DNA from: Flavobacterium sp.
Lineage (GTDB): Bacteria > Bacteroidota > Bacteroidia > Flavobacteriales > Flavobacteriaceae
Assembly (NCBI GenBank): GCA_027484725.1
Contig: JAIXSK010000014.1
Span: 90,323-154,322, forward strand
Direction of reading: 5' to 3'
DNA: 64,000 nucleotides
In this document: positions 1-8,667 of the stretch, in pieces
Layout of the letters: the number at the start of each line of letters is the position of its first letter
How positions within the stretch are numbered: position 1 is the stretch's first letter
Program-made: the position numbers and the translations under genes
Notes under the pieces: model-generated
The model's input: only the letters and a program-made list of their open reading frames with translations
Databases searched by the model: none
Told to the model about the DNA's origin: nothing

Positions 1-640
1 ATTTGGCTTGGAATCCTCCGGCAGAAAAATCGACATTCTGAATCAAATCAGTATTGGTGAAACTCAAGCCCTCTTGCTGCCCCGAACGAATCAAAAAAGG
101 TCGATACACTTCAATTTCATTCACATAGACTAAGTTTTCGTCATAATTGCCGCCGCGAACAGCATATTGGGTGCTGAGCTCATTGTTAGAACTCACACCC
201 GGCAATGATTTGAGCAAATTTTCAACACCTGCATTGGCTCCGGGAATTTTGCGAATTACTTGCGGTTCAAGTGTTGTTATACCTTGTACACGTTTGCGAT
301 TTTTGGCAGTAATCACTACCTCACCCATTTGCTCTGCTTTGTCATTCATCACTAAGTGAAACTCATAATCTTCGTTGGGTTTCAGTTGAATGGTTGCTGT
401 TGTTCTTTTAAGTGAAACATGCGTAAAAACCACTTGGATTTTCTTTCCGGCCGGAACCGTGAGCTGGTAATAACCGTTGGCATTGGTTTGGGTGCTTTTG
501 CCTTCAGCAGAAACGTTGACTTGTTCTACCGGTTGATTGTTTTCATTGAGAATGATTCCTTTCACACGAGCTGTTTGCGCATGAGCAGCTGCGCTTAGCA
601 ACAACAGACAAAAAAATAATCGCGATATATATGTTTTCAA
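1..640 (-). CDS. TonB-dependent receptor, N-terminal part (cut by window edge)
   Basis: Reading the minus strand from 640 gives an uninterrupted frame to the window edge. It starts with a signal peptide ending in AAAHAQ. Next comes a carboxypeptidase-regulatory-like beta domain (about residues 22-105, with NANGYYQLTVPAG), then the start of a TonB plug domain (GVENLLKSLPGVSS, YAVRGGNYDENLVYVNEIEV). Such receptors import large substrates through the outer membrane using TonB energy; the substrate cannot be told here. An in-frame stop (647-649, also the stop of the upstream peptidase) forces the start to lie between it and the signal peptide. The best codon is TTG at 638-640, 6 nt after that stop, so the two genes are probably co-transcribed. 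The barrel lies outside the window. Confidence 0.85.
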   Translation of the reverse strand, partial: MKTYISRLFFCLLLLSAAAHAQTARVKGIILNENNQPVEQVNVSAEGKSTQTNANGYYQLTVPAGKKIQVVFTHVSLKRTTATIQLKPNEDYEFHLVMNDKAEQMGEVVITAKNRKRVQGITTLEPQVIRKIPGANAGVENLLKSLPGVSSNNELSTQYAVRGGNYDENLVYVNEIEVYRPFLIRSGQQEGLSFTNTDLIQNVDFSAGGFQAK

Positions 641-646
641 AAGAAG

Positions 647-2338
647 CTATTTAGTTTTTTTATTTCTGAAAAATGTCGTCTCAAAGATAGCAGAATTCCC
701 GAGATTATCTGAAACGATTACTTTTAATCGGTTCGCTCCATCGATGAGCTCGTCATCATTGATTTCATAGGTAATTCGGTCTGATTTGTTGTCATATTCG
801 AACAAAACCCAATGATCATTGATATAGCCATTGTAGCTTTTTATACCCGAAAAATCATCGTCAATTTTAAGTGAAATTTGCTTCTGATCATCGATTTTTT
901 TGAGTGACTTGGCATTGATCAACGTTATTTTGGGCGCTATCGTATCCGTAGCCAAAGTAAATTGACCCAAATTTTTAGTGTAGGCTGTAAAAGTATTTCC
1001 GAAACATTTGGTTGCGTTGAAGATTTTTCGGTTGCCTTTAAGCGACGCCACAAATGTTTTGTCTTTGTTGACCACTGTAGAATCGGTAATGCTTACTTTA
1101 AAATTACTGTGCACCGGAACCGATTCATCATGAACAGTCATGATTTTGTTTTGCACTGAAAATTTAAGATAAAAATCATCGTAAAAAGTTTTGGCCGGAA
1201 AAAAGACTTCCATGCCCTCTTTTGCATAGACATTGTCTGTATTGGCTTTTAAAAAATAAGGAGTTTTTTCAGGAATATCTTTGATGACTATTTGCTGCTG
1301 GGCAAAATCAATCGGAATAAAAACAGACACTTGATTTTGGTTAAAATCTGAAACCTGAATTTTATAGATTTGCGAATAACCCTCTTGAACAGATACTATT
1401 CCGTTTTGTGCATCTGACTTAATGATGCTCAATGCAAACGGGTTTTTCATAAACAATTTTTGATAGCGCTGCTTGGTTTTTTTGAACCTTGGAAAATCAA
1501 TCAGCGCATTCACATATCGGCCTTCATCAAACGACAATTGACTAAACTCATAGCCAAAAGACAAGCTTCCGTTGTTGAATGCCTGAACCTTAAAAACGCC
1601 ATTGTTGTTGTAAGAAACATTGTCATAATCTGAACAAATAAGTCCAAAACCTATCTTTCCTTGCGCATCAATTTTCTCGGCAATGTAGTTGCCGTCATCT
1701 TGTTGCGATAGGTTGACCATGACCGGTTTTTGAGATTCATTGGCCATGCTGCCCTCGGTTATTGGGTATACCATTAAACCAGAAATAATCGGTTTTTTGG
1801 TATCGGGCAAAGATGTTTGAAATCCAAAATACAACGGATTGATGATTTTTTCTGATTTGGTGTCTCGGAACTCAAAATGCAAGTGCGGCCCTTCAGAGCC
1901 GCCGGTGTTTCCTGAAAGCGCAATCGTATCGCCTTTCTTGACCGGTAAATCATCAGGAGCCGGAAAAATCTCTACTTCAAAAGATTCGTTTTTGTACTGC
2001 TCAGCCCGAATGAATTGTTCAATTTTTCCGTAGCCTTTTTGCAAATGACCGTAAACGGTTGTGTAACCATTGGGATGATTAATGTAAATGGCTTTACCGT
2101 AACCAAACGGCGAAATTTTAATCCGAGAAACATAACCGTCAGCGGTAGCATAGACCGGAAAACCTTCTTTTTGTTGGGTTCTGAAATCAAATCCGGTATG
2201 AAAATGATTCGAGCGCAACTCACCAAAATTGCCCGCCAATTGCATGGGTAAATCCAACGGCGGTCTAAAATAATCATGAGGATAATTCTGTGCAAAAACA
2301 GGCGTGTAAAAAATCAAAAGTGCAAATAAATATTTCAT
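647..2338 (-). CDS. M23 family metallopeptidase (LytM-type), secreted
   Basis: This 563-residue protein has a short signal peptide (MKYLFALLIFYTPVFAQ) and an N-terminal M23/LytM zinc peptidase domain at about residues 30-170. The zinc ligands are visible: H47 and D51 in HTGFD, and the HxH pair H152/H154 in GPHLHFE. Family members cut peptide cross-links of peptidoglycan in the periplasm. The remaining roughly 390 residues are beta-rich with no motif I can name; they may form Ig-like domains that position the enzyme. It is followed after 6 nt by a TonB receptor gene. The family is certain; the exact bond cut is not visible. Confidence 0.9.
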   Translation of the reverse strand: MKYLFALLIFYTPVFAQNYPHDYFRPPLDLPMQLAGNFGELRSNHFHTGFDFRTQQKEGFPVYATADGYVSRIKISPFGYGKAIYINHPNGYTTVYGHLQKGYGKIEQFIRAEQYKNESFEVEIFPAPDDLPVKKGDTIALSGNTGGSEGPHLHFEFRDTKSEKIINPLYFGFQTSLPDTKKPIISGLMVYPITEGSMANESQKPVMVNLSQQDDGNYIAEKIDAQGKIGFGLICSDYDNVSYNNNGVFKVQAFNNGSLSFGYEFSQLSFDEGRYVNALIDFPRFKKTKQRYQKLFMKNPFALSIIKSDAQNGIVSVQEGYSQIYKIQVSDFNQNQVSVFIPIDFAQQQIVIKDIPEKTPYFLKANTDNVYAKEGMEVFFPAKTFYDDFYLKFSVQNKIMTVHDESVPVHSNFKVSITDSTVVNKDKTFVASLKGNRKIFNATKCFGNTFTAYTKNLGQFTLATDTIAPKITLINAKSLKKIDDQKQISLKIDDDFSGIKSYNGYINDHWVLFEYDNKSDRITYEINDDELIDGANRLKVIVSDNLGNSAIFETTFFRNKKTK

Positions 2339-2469
2339 AAAATAAAGCTTTGGGCTAAGTTAGAAAAAATACACAAACACATCTGTATTTTAGCATTTGA
2401 GCTAACAACTTAACAAACAAAGATTTATCAAGGTCAAAAATAGTTCGTGGTAAAATTTTGTACAAAGTG

Positions 2470-2500
2470 TTGGTATAATTCAATCGGAATCTTAACTTTG
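2470..2500 (+). promoter_or_regulatory. Bacteroidetes-type promoter for the zap/6S/rny cluster
   Basis: TTG at 2470-2472, a 20-nt spacer, then TAACTTTG at 2493-2500. This matches the Bacteroidetes primary-sigma consensus TTG-N17-23-TAnnTTTG. It lies 29 nt before the ATG at 2530. The rest of the 191-nt gap after the divergent M23 gene is AT-rich, and I saw no -7 box facing that gene. Confidence 0.7.
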
Positions 2501-2529
2501 TTCAGATTAGTAATGAACCGTCGTTTAAC

Positions 2530-2820
2530 ATGAGTGAGATTGTAGAAATCATTGATAATCTTGAGCATAAGCTACAAAAGTTGTTGTCAAAAATGGACCA
2601 ACTAGAGCAGCAGTCCGTTCGGTTAAAGCATGAACTTGAAAAAACTCAAGGCATCGTTGAGAAACAATCGCAAGAAATGAACGCACTCAAACAAAAGTGC
2701 GAATCGTTGAAAATGGCCAATTCATTACTGGGCAGTGAAGAAAACAAACGAGATACTAAACTGAAGATAAATTCATTGATTCGAGAAATCGATTACTGCA
2801 TAGCCCAATTGGCAGATTAA
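2530..2820 (+). CDS. Small coiled-coil protein next to ZapA (ZapB-like)
   Basis: This 96-residue protein is almost entirely a predicted coiled coil, with heptad-like Leu/Met spacing (LEHKLQKLLSKMDQLEQQ) and many charged residues. It has no signal peptide or membrane segment. It sits 4 nt before zapA. Size, structure and position suggest a ZapB-like partner that helps ZapA bundle FtsZ at the division site, but sequence alone does not prove that. Another cytoplasmic coiled-coil function remains possible. It is first in a cluster driven by the promoter at 2470-2500. Confidence 0.7.
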   Translation: MSEIVEIIDNLEHKLQKLLSKMDQLEQQSVRLKHELEKTQGIVEKQSQEMNALKQKCESLKMANSLLGSEENKRDTKLKINSLIREIDYCIAQLAD

Positions 2821-2824
2821 TTTT

Positions 2825-3127
2825 ATGGAAAACAAACTTAAAATCAAACTATCGATAGCCGATCGCGTTTACCCGCTGACGGTAGAACTCTCGCAAGAAG
2901 AAGGCTTGCGAAGTGCTTCTAAAAAAATCGATTTGATGATTAAACAGTTTGAAGAAAATTACGCCGTACGTGATAAACAGGATGTTTTAGCCATGTGTGC
3001 CTTGCAGTTCGCCTCTCAGTTAGAGCAAAAATTGATGGAAAATTCCATAGACGGAACACAAGCCATGGATCGAATCAAAAGTTTAAACGAACGCTTAGAT
3101 CAATATCTCGCCAAAGGAAGCGAATAA
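2825..3127 (+). CDS. zapA: Cell division protein ZapA
   Basis: 100 residues, the usual ZapA length. The N-terminal half is the beta/alpha ZapA fold (KLKIKLSIADRVYPLTV, then an early helix RSASKKIDLMIKQFEENY). The C-terminal half is a long dimerising helix (ALQFASQLEQKLMENS onward). ZapA binds FtsZ and cross-links its filaments at the Z ring. It follows a coiled-coil gene by 4 nt and precedes a 6S-like RNA, the order zapA-ssrS also known from Escherichia coli. Start ATG at 2825 fits the family. Confidence 0.88.
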   Translation: MENKLKIKLSIADRVYPLTVELSQEEGLRSASKKIDLMIKQFEENYAVRDKQDVLAMCALQFASQLEQKLMENSIDGTQAMDRIKSLNERLDQYLAKGSE

Positions 3128-3172
3128 AAGCGACCGCATAAAATACGTTCATAGACACAGACTAAAAATACT

Positions 3173-3335
3173 GCCTACATTAGTTCATATTTGATAAACT
3201 CAACGCTAACAAATTCAAATGAGCGAATCGTTGCTACTAGGGTAAGCCTTGCACAGACTCGGAAACCTGAACAGCAAGTTAGCTCAAAACTTGTCTATAC
3301 GAGTTTATACAATCACCTAATGTAGGCTTTTTTTA
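3173..3335 (+). ncRNA. ssrS: 6S RNA-like transcript
   Basis: A perfect 11-bp closing stem joins 3173-3183 (GCCTACATTAG) to 3317-3327 (CTAATGTAGGC), followed directly by a T-run, so the closing stem doubles as a terminator. Inside it ATAAACTC (about 3194-3201) pairs with GAGTTTAT (3301-3308), and GCTAAC pairs with GTTAGC nearer the loop, giving a long interrupted rod of about 155 nt. That shape, the length and the site just after zapA match 6S RNA, which mimics an open promoter and binds RNA polymerase. No separate promoter box was seen, so it may be processed from the zap transcript. Covariance-model scoring is needed for certainty. Confidence 0.72.
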
Positions 3336-3358
3336 TATAATTAATTATTAACTAACTA

Positions 3359-4921
3359 ATGGATATTTTAACTATACTAATCTCCGGTATTGCCGGAATT
3401 GGCGGTGGTTTCGGGGTTGCCAAAGTGCTCGAAAAGAAAAACGTCTCGAACCTGATCAAAAACGCCAAAAAAGAAGCGGCTTCTATTTTAAAAGACGCTA
3501 CACAAGAAGCAGAAAACATCAAGAAAGATAAAATGCTTCAGGCCAAAGAGAAGTTCATTGAACTCAAAGCCGAACACGAACAAGTAATTTTGGCGCGTGA
3601 CAAAAAAATGGCTGAAGCCGAAAAACGTACACGCGACAAAGAGTCGTTGGTTTCAAATGAATTGTCAAAAACCAAAAAACTAAATGACGAATTAGAAGCC
3701 AAAATCAAAGACCACCAAACCAAAATCGAAATTCTTGAGAAAAAACAACAAGAAGTTGACCGCATGCACAAAAGTCAACTCAATCAGTTGGAAGTTATCT
3801 CAGGTTTGTCGGCTGAGGAGGCTAAAGAGCAACTGATGGAAGGTCTTAAAACTGAGGCCAAAGCAGGCGCGATGGCTTATATTCAAGACACGCTTGAAGA
3901 GGCTAAGCTAACAGCACAACAAGAAGCCAAAAAAGTCATCATCAACACCATTCAACGAGTGGGAACCGAAGAAGCCGTTGAAAACTGCGTTTCAGTGTTT
4001 AACATTGAATCAGACGATGTAAAAGGCAGAATCATTGGCCGTGAAGGGCGAAACATTCGCGCCTTAGAAGCAGCAACCGGTGTTGAAATTATTGTAGACG
4101 ATACTCCTGAAGCAATCATCTTGTCTTGTTTTGATCCGGTGCGCAGAGAAATCGCCCGCCTTTCTTTACACAAACTAGTTACGGATGGTCGTATCCACCC
4201 GGCTAGAATTGAAGAAGTAGTGGCCAAAACTGCCAAACAAATTGAGGAAGAAATTGCTGAAGTAGGTAAACGTACCGTTATTGATTTGGGTATTCACGGC
4301 TTGCATCCAGAACTCATCAAAGTAGTCGGAAGAATGAAATACCGTTCATCGTACGGCCAGAACTTATTGCAACACTCGCGTGAAGTATCTAAACTTTGCG
4401 GCATCATGGCAGCTGAATTAGGACTCAATGTAAAATTGGCCAAACGCGCCGGTTTGTTACACGATATCGGAAAAGTGCCGGATACTGAAAGTGATCTTCC
4501 ACATGCCTTGTTGGGGATGCAATGGGCCGAAAAATATGGCGAAAAAGAAGAAGTTTGCAACGCCATTGGAGCCCACCACGATGAGATTGAAATGAAATCA
4601 TTACTCTCACCTATTGTTCAGGTATGTGATGCGATTTCGGGGGCGCGTCCGGGTGCACGAAGACAAGTATTGGATTCGTATATTCAACGTCTCAAAGACT
4701 TAGAACAAGTTGCTTATGGTTTTGGCGGTGTTAAAAATGCCTATGCAATTCAAGCAGGACGCGAATTGCGTGTGATTGTTGAGAGCGAAAAAGTAAACGA
4801 TGATCGTGCAGCTGAACTTTCATTTGAAATTTCTCAGAAAATCCAAACCGAGATGACTTATCCGGGACAAGTAAAAATTACTGTTATTCGAGAAACGCGT
4901 GCGGTCAATATTGCCAAGTAA
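3359..4921 (+). CDS. rny: Ribonuclease Y
   Basis: 520 residues, the normal RNase Y length. Order: an N-terminal membrane helix ([20 protein letters not shown]), a long charged coiled coil to about residue 190, a KH RNA-binding domain with the [11 protein letters not shown] loop, and an HD phosphohydrolase domain with [10 protein letters not shown]. RNase Y is a membrane-tethered endonuclease that starts mRNA decay. It lies after the 6S-like RNA and ends at a bidirectional terminator. The ATG at 3359 puts the membrane helix at the extreme N terminus, as expected. Confidence 0.95.
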   Translation: MDILTILISGIAGIGGGFGVAKVLEKKNVSNLIKNAKKEAASILKDATQEAENIKKDKMLQAKEKFIELKAEHEQVILARDKKMAEAEKRTRDKESLVSNELSKTKKLNDELEAKIKDHQTKIEILEKKQQEVDRMHKSQLNQLEVISGLSAEEAKEQLMEGLKTEAKAGAMAYIQDTLEEAKLTAQQEAKKVIINTIQRVGTEEAVENCVSVFNIESDDVKGRIIGREGRNIRALEAATGVEIIVDDTPEAIILSCFDPVRREIARLSLHKLVTDGRIHPARIEEVVAKTAKQIEEEIAEVGKRTVIDLGIHGLHPELIKVVGRMKYRSSYGQNLLQHSREVSKLCGIMAAELGLNVKLAKRAGLLHDIGKVPDTESDLPHALLGMQWAEKYGEKEEVCNAIGAHHDEIEMKSLLSPIVQVCDAISGARPGARRQVLDSYIQRLKDLEQVAYGFGGVKNAYAIQAGRELRVIVESEKVNDDRAAELSFEISQKIQTEMTYPGQVKITVIRETRAVNIAK

Positions 4922-4942
4922 TTTTTTTAAACTTGAATCATA

Positions 4943-4973
4943 AAAAAAGCACTCCTTTTGAGAGTGCTTTTTT
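4943..4973. terminator. Bidirectional terminator between rny and the response regulator
   Basis: Stem AAGCACTC / GAGTGCTT with A-runs on one side and T-runs on the other, between two convergent genes; it works on either strand. Confidence 0.85.
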
Positions 4974-4975
4974 AT

Positions 4976-5383
4976 TTAGAATATTTTCTTGAGATCATCT
5001 AAAGTCATTGGTTTAAAAAAATAATCTTTGATCTGATCTTGATAATCTTTCGCCTTATTTAAATCTGAAACACTGTTAGAAGAACTCACCAAATATATAA
5101 TGGTTTGCCCGGTGGCTGTTGCATTGGTGGTGCGTGTTTTTCTAAATTCATCCAGAAACTGCCATCCATCCATAATGGGCATGTTGATATCGAGCAAAAT
5201 CAAATCGGGCATATTGACTCCTAGATTGATTTTTTCGCGAATTTTTTCAATCGCTTCCAGACCATTGAGATAAAAACTCGGAGTTACGTTGATGTTATTC
5301 TTAGAGAACAACTTTTGAATGATGAAATGAAATACTTTATCATCATCAACTACAAAAACGTCTTTATAAGTATTATTGCTCAT
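4976..5383 (-). CDS. Single-domain response regulator (CheY-like)
   Basis: 135 residues if started at the ATG at 5383 (MSNNTYKDVF); a longer in-frame version from 5434 runs back through the kinase gene and is unlikely. It is a lone receiver domain: acidic triad DDD at 13-15, phospho-acceptor D65 in LLDINMPIMDG, Ser at about 101, Lys 124 in FFKPM. There is no output domain, so it must act by protein contact or pass phosphate on. Its start overlaps the end of the PAS kinase by 11 nt, which strongly suggests that kinase as its partner. Confidence 0.88.
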   Translation of the reverse strand: MSNNTYKDVFVVDDDKVFHFIIQKLFSKNNINVTPSFYLNGLEAIEKIREKINLGVNMPDLILLDINMPIMDGWQFLDEFRKTRTTNATATGQTIIYLVSSSNSVSDLNKAKDYQDQIKDYFFKPMTLDDLKKIF

Positions 5384-6893
5384 TGAAATAAATTTTAAAA
5401 GTAGTTCCTTGACCCACAACACTGTGCACATCAATAGTTCCGCCCATAGCTTCTATTTGATTTTTGGTAATAAATAACCCAATGCCTCGCGCGTCTTTGT
5501 GTTTGTGGAAGGTTTTATACATACCAAACAATTTTTCGCCGTGCTTTTCAAGGTTGATTCCCAGACCATTATCTTGAATTTCCAGCACTTTTATCTTGTT
5601 TACCGATTTGAGTGAATAACTAATAATCGGCTGTCTTTCCGGATGTGCATATCGAATAGCATTCGAAGTAAAGTTAAGAAGAATACTCTCTAAATAGGCC
5701 GGATTGAATAAAATTGTTTCTGTTTTTTTGAGTTTATTTTGAATGACCACTTTATTTGATTTAATCTCTTCACCCAAAACATCAAGTGTTTTTCCGAGAA
5801 AATCATTGAGATTGAGGTTTTCTTTTTTATGCGAAAGTTCTGATTGAATTTCAACCAATTCCTTCAAGTGTGTAATGGTTTGCGTGAGTGCTTTTGAAGA
5901 AGTTTTGAGGTGTTTGAAACTTTCTTCTACAAAAGTTTGATCACTCTCTTCATCTATGATGTTCAAAAGCATTTCAATATTACTAGAATGTGAACGCAAA
6001 TTGTGTGAGACAATATGAGCAAAGTTGAGCAATCGGCTGTTTTGTTTGCCAATAATGCCCATGGTTTTGATCATATCATCTTCTTTTTGTTTTTGAACTG
6101 AAATGTCTGTATGGGTACCAATAATGCGCAGCGGATTGTTCAAAGCGTCACGTTGAATGATTTTTCCACGACTCAAAATCCATTTGTATTCACCAGATTT
6201 GGTCATAACGCGTTGGGCGTTTTCATAATAAGGTGTCAAGTTGTCAATGTGCGCTTGAATATCGGTAAGATATTTTTCTTTGTCCTCAGGATGAACGCGA
6301 TCATCCCACAAGTTAATTGAATCGATTCGGTCGTGCTCATCAAACTCTAACATTTTCATTGATTGTGAAGAATAGAAAACTCTGTTGCTTTTAACATCTA
6401 AATCCCAAATTCCCTCCGAAGAAGCTTGTAAGGCAAACTGGAAACGCTCTTCTGACAGCTTCAGTCTGGATTCTTGTTCTTTGTATAAAGTTACATCTGT
6501 TATTTTTCCGTAGAAGCCTACAACGCCAGTATCGTCTTCTTCTACCGAAGCATATCCTTGATACCATCGGAGTCCTTTTTCCGGAAGAACCACTCTAAAA
6601 TCGTGTTTCCAAGGCAAAAGGGTTCTTTTAGCCACCTGAATAGAGGTCAAAAATCCGTGAAAATCTTCAGGATGAATGCGGCTTTTGAGTACTTTAAAAC
6701 CCGTTTCGTGCTTTTCTTGCTGTGATAACTCAAAATAATTAATGGCAGATTTACTCAAAAATGGAAAAATCATGTTGCCAGCAACGTCCAGATAAAAGTG
6801 AAAAATCAAATCTGGAGATAACATAAGCAGTTTCTTATGCAAACTGTCTTTTAGTTCTAGATTTTTAAATTCAGAATAGTTGTAGGTTTTCAT
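5373..6893 (-). CDS. PAS-domain sensor histidine kinase
   Basis: 506 residues from the ATG at 6893 (MKTYNYSEF); a TTG 12 nt upstream is possible but lies inside a -7 promoter box. Two PAS_3-type domains cover about residues 30-140 and 145-265, with a dimerisation/phospho-acceptor helix around H297 (HIVSHNLRSH). The C terminus is a HATPase_c domain with N box LLNFTSNAIRYA, G1 DNGLGI and G2 GIGLFITK. No membrane segment is seen, so it is probably a cytoplasmic sensor. It overlaps the downstream response regulator by 11 nt. The signal is unknown. Confidence 0.9.
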   Translation of the reverse strand: MKTYNYSEFKNLELKDSLHKKLLMLSPDLIFHFYLDVAGNMIFPFLSKSAINYFELSQQEKHETGFKVLKSRIHPEDFHGFLTSIQVAKRTLLPWKHDFRVVLPEKGLRWYQGYASVEEDDTGVVGFYGKITDVTLYKEQESRLKLSEERFQFALQASSEGIWDLDVKSNRVFYSSQSMKMLEFDEHDRIDSINLWDDRVHPEDKEKYLTDIQAHIDNLTPYYENAQRVMTKSGEYKWILSRGKIIQRDALNNPLRIIGTHTDISVQKQKEDDMIKTMGIIGKQNSRLLNFAHIVSHNLRSHSSNIEMLLNIIDEESDQTFVEESFKHLKTSSKALTQTITHLKELVEIQSELSHKKENLNLNDFLGKTLDVLGEEIKSNKVVIQNKLKKTETILFNPAYLESILLNFTSNAIRYAHPERQPIISYSLKSVNKIKVLEIQDNGLGINLEKHGEKLFGMYKTFHKHKDARGIGLFITKNQIEAMGGTIDVHSVVGQGTTFKIYFNEQ

Positions 6894-6902
6894 AGAGGGA
6901 TA

Positions 6903-6910
6903 CAAATTTA
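6903..6910 (-). promoter_or_regulatory. Candidate -7 box before the PAS kinase
   Basis: TAAATTTG on the minus strand ends 9 nt before the ATG at 6893. No TTG at the right distance was found, so only the -7 half is supported. If active, the mRNA leader would be only a few bases long. Confidence 0.4.
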
Positions 6911-7052
6911 GTTGGGGCCATTTTGTATGCTTATTTAGTTCGTTGGTTTAAAACAACGAGTCCAAACATAAATAAAAAAATCGATTAAAAGCCATTTTTA
7001 CCGACAAAATACATTAAAAAAGTGTTTTTTAACATTTATTGTAGGTTTATAC

Positions 7053-7955
7053 TTATTTTTTGCCTCTCGGATGGTAGCGATGCACCATCTGTGTTAAATG
7101 TTTCCGATCTAAATGCACATAAACTTCGGTTGTAGTAATTGACTCGTGACCAAGCATCATTTGAATAGATCGTAAATCGGCTCCATTTTCAAGTAAATGA
7201 GTAGCAAAAGAATGTCTGAAGGTGTGCGGACTAATGGTTTTCTGAAGTTGAATCTTCTGAGCTAAATCGCGAATAATGGTAAAAATCATAGCTCTGGTTA
7301 ATTTGGAGCCACGTCGATTCAGAAATAAAATATCCTCTGAACCTTTTTTGACGGTTAAATGCGAACGGATATGATGCTTATAAATTTCGATATATCGCTG
7401 GGTGGTGTTGGCCACCGGAACAAATCGCTGCTTATTGCCTTTTCCGGTCACTTTGACAAAACCTTCTTCAAAAAAAAGATCCGAAATTCTAAGTTCAGTA
7501 AGTTCAGAAACACGTAATCCACACCCGTAAAGCGTCTCTAATATAGCCCTGTTGCGTTCTCCCTCTGGTTTGCTTAAATCAATAGCTGAGATAAGTTGAT
7601 CAATTTCGTCCATTGAAAGCGTGTCGGGTAATTTGCGACCAATTCGAGGAGCTTCAATCAAGGCTAACGGATCATCAGCTCGGTAATCTTCAAATATTAA
7701 GTAAGAAAAAAAACTCTTTAACCCTGAAATAATTCTCGCTTGTGATCGCGCATTGAGTTCTTTTGAAATGTGATATATAAATTGCTGAAGTGTTTCAGGG
7801 GCAATTTGTATCGGAGAAATATCAATATTGTATTGATCTAAATAATGACAAAGCCTAAGAACATCAAATGTATAATTTTCTATGGTGTGCTCTGAAAGAC
7901 CACGCTCAATCTTTAAATAGGAAGTATAACTTTTGATGTAAGTATTCCAATTCAT
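7053..7955 (-). CDS. xerD: Site-specific tyrosine recombinase XerD
   Basis: 300 residues, the standard XerC/D length. A SAM-like core-binding domain (about 1-90) is followed by the catalytic domain with all expected residues: R148 (GCGLRVSEL), K172, H244 and R247 (HTFRHSF), H270 (LGHES) and nucleophile Y279. XerD resolves chromosome dimers at dif near the septum. No phage genes lie nearby, so this is the housekeeping enzyme and not an integrase. It starts 15 nt after the terminator of an outer-membrane protein gene, leaving almost no room for its own promoter. Confidence 0.92.
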   Translation of the reverse strand: MNWNTYIKSYTSYLKIERGLSEHTIENYTFDVLRLCHYLDQYNIDISPIQIAPETLQQFIYHISKELNARSQARIISGLKSFFSYLIFEDYRADDPLALIEAPRIGRKLPDTLSMDEIDQLISAIDLSKPEGERNRAILETLYGCGLRVSELTELRISDLFFEEGFVKVTGKGNKQRFVPVANTTQRYIEIYKHHIRSHLTVKKGSEDILFLNRRGSKLTRAMIFTIIRDLAQKIQLQKTISPHTFRHSFATHLLENGADLRSIQMMLGHESITTTEVYVHLDRKHLTQMVHRYHPRGKK

Positions 7956-7970
7956 CTAGGCAATATAAAT

Positions 7971-7997
7971 AAAAAAAGCCTCCCAAATGAGAGGCTT
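7971..7997 (-). terminator. Terminator after the outer-membrane barrel gene
   Basis: AAGCCTC / GAGGCTT stem with an 8-nt loop, followed on the minus strand by seven Ts. It ends 15 nt upstream of the xerD start codon. Confidence 0.8.
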
Positions 7998-8018
7998 GAT
8001 AACTTTTGAAATTGATTG

Positions 8019-8519
8019 TTAGAATTTATACCCAACACCAATTAAAAAATGGCTAACCTTAACATCACCGCTCAAACCAAGTGAATATCTTGGCTCTACA
8101 AAAAATTCGTCAGTAATGTTGTAAGAAGCTCCTAAATCAAGATTGAATCTTGTTTTGTCATTGTCTGTAGACTCTAAGCTGTAATACATTGAAGGACCAG
8201 CCATCAAATTAAAGCTTTCTGCAATTTCGTACTTAGCTAAAACAGGTATGCTCAAATAAGAGAATTTGATACCATCTTTTGAAGCAGTGTGATAATTTAA
8301 ACCCGGCTGTAAGACCAACTTATCCATCAAGCCAAATTCAGCAAAACCACCTACAAAAAAACCTGTTGCAGAGACAGCGCTTGCTCCGTCAGCTTTGGCT
8401 GAAATCATGTCTAACCCTGCTTTTGCACCAAAAGCCATTGAGTCACTACCGCCTTTACTTTGCGCATTGGCAAAACCAAAAGCAAAAACTGCGAGAACTG
8501 ATAAAATTACTTTTTTCAT
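8019..8519 (-). CDS. Outer-membrane beta-barrel protein, PorT-like family
   Basis: 166 residues with a clear signal peptide (MKKVILSVLAVFAFGFANAQ). The mature part alternates short hydrophobic and polar stretches typical of a small 8-strand barrel (GFFVGGFAEFGLMDKLVLQPGL, EPRYSLGLSGDV) and ends in the aromatic SHFLIGVGYKF, as barrel substrates of the BAM complex do. Function is unknown. A second barrel gene with an almost identical signal peptide lies upstream (8668-9315), but each has its own terminator. Both sit between xerD and aroQ. Confidence 0.82.
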   Translation of the reverse strand: MKKVILSVLAVFAFGFANAQSKGGSDSMAFGAKAGLDMISAKADGASAVSATGFFVGGFAEFGLMDKLVLQPGLNYHTASKDGIKFSYLSIPVLAKYEIAESFNLMAGPSMYYSLESTDNDKTRFNLDLGASYNITDEFFVEPRYSLGLSGDVKVSHFLIGVGYKF

Positions 8520-8616
8520 GTTACTGTTATTGTTTAATATTAATAAACTAATTTAACATTTATAGACAACAAGAAGTACCAGAAAAACAAAGAGTTTTGA
8601 ACAAATTTATAAACTA

Positions 8617-8643
8617 AAAAACCTCTCCAATGGAGAGGTTTTT
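8617..8643 (-). terminator. Terminator after the second barrel gene
   Basis: Perfect AACCTCTCC / GGAGAGGTT stem (8620-8640) with a 3-nt loop and a T-run on the minus strand. Confidence 0.85.
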
Positions 8644-8667
8644 ACATATTGTATCTTGTTCAGATAA

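Noticed and set aside
7053..7955. xerD as a phage or island integrase
   Set aside because: Length, residues and neighbours are those of the housekeeping enzyme; no phage genes or att-like repeats nearby.
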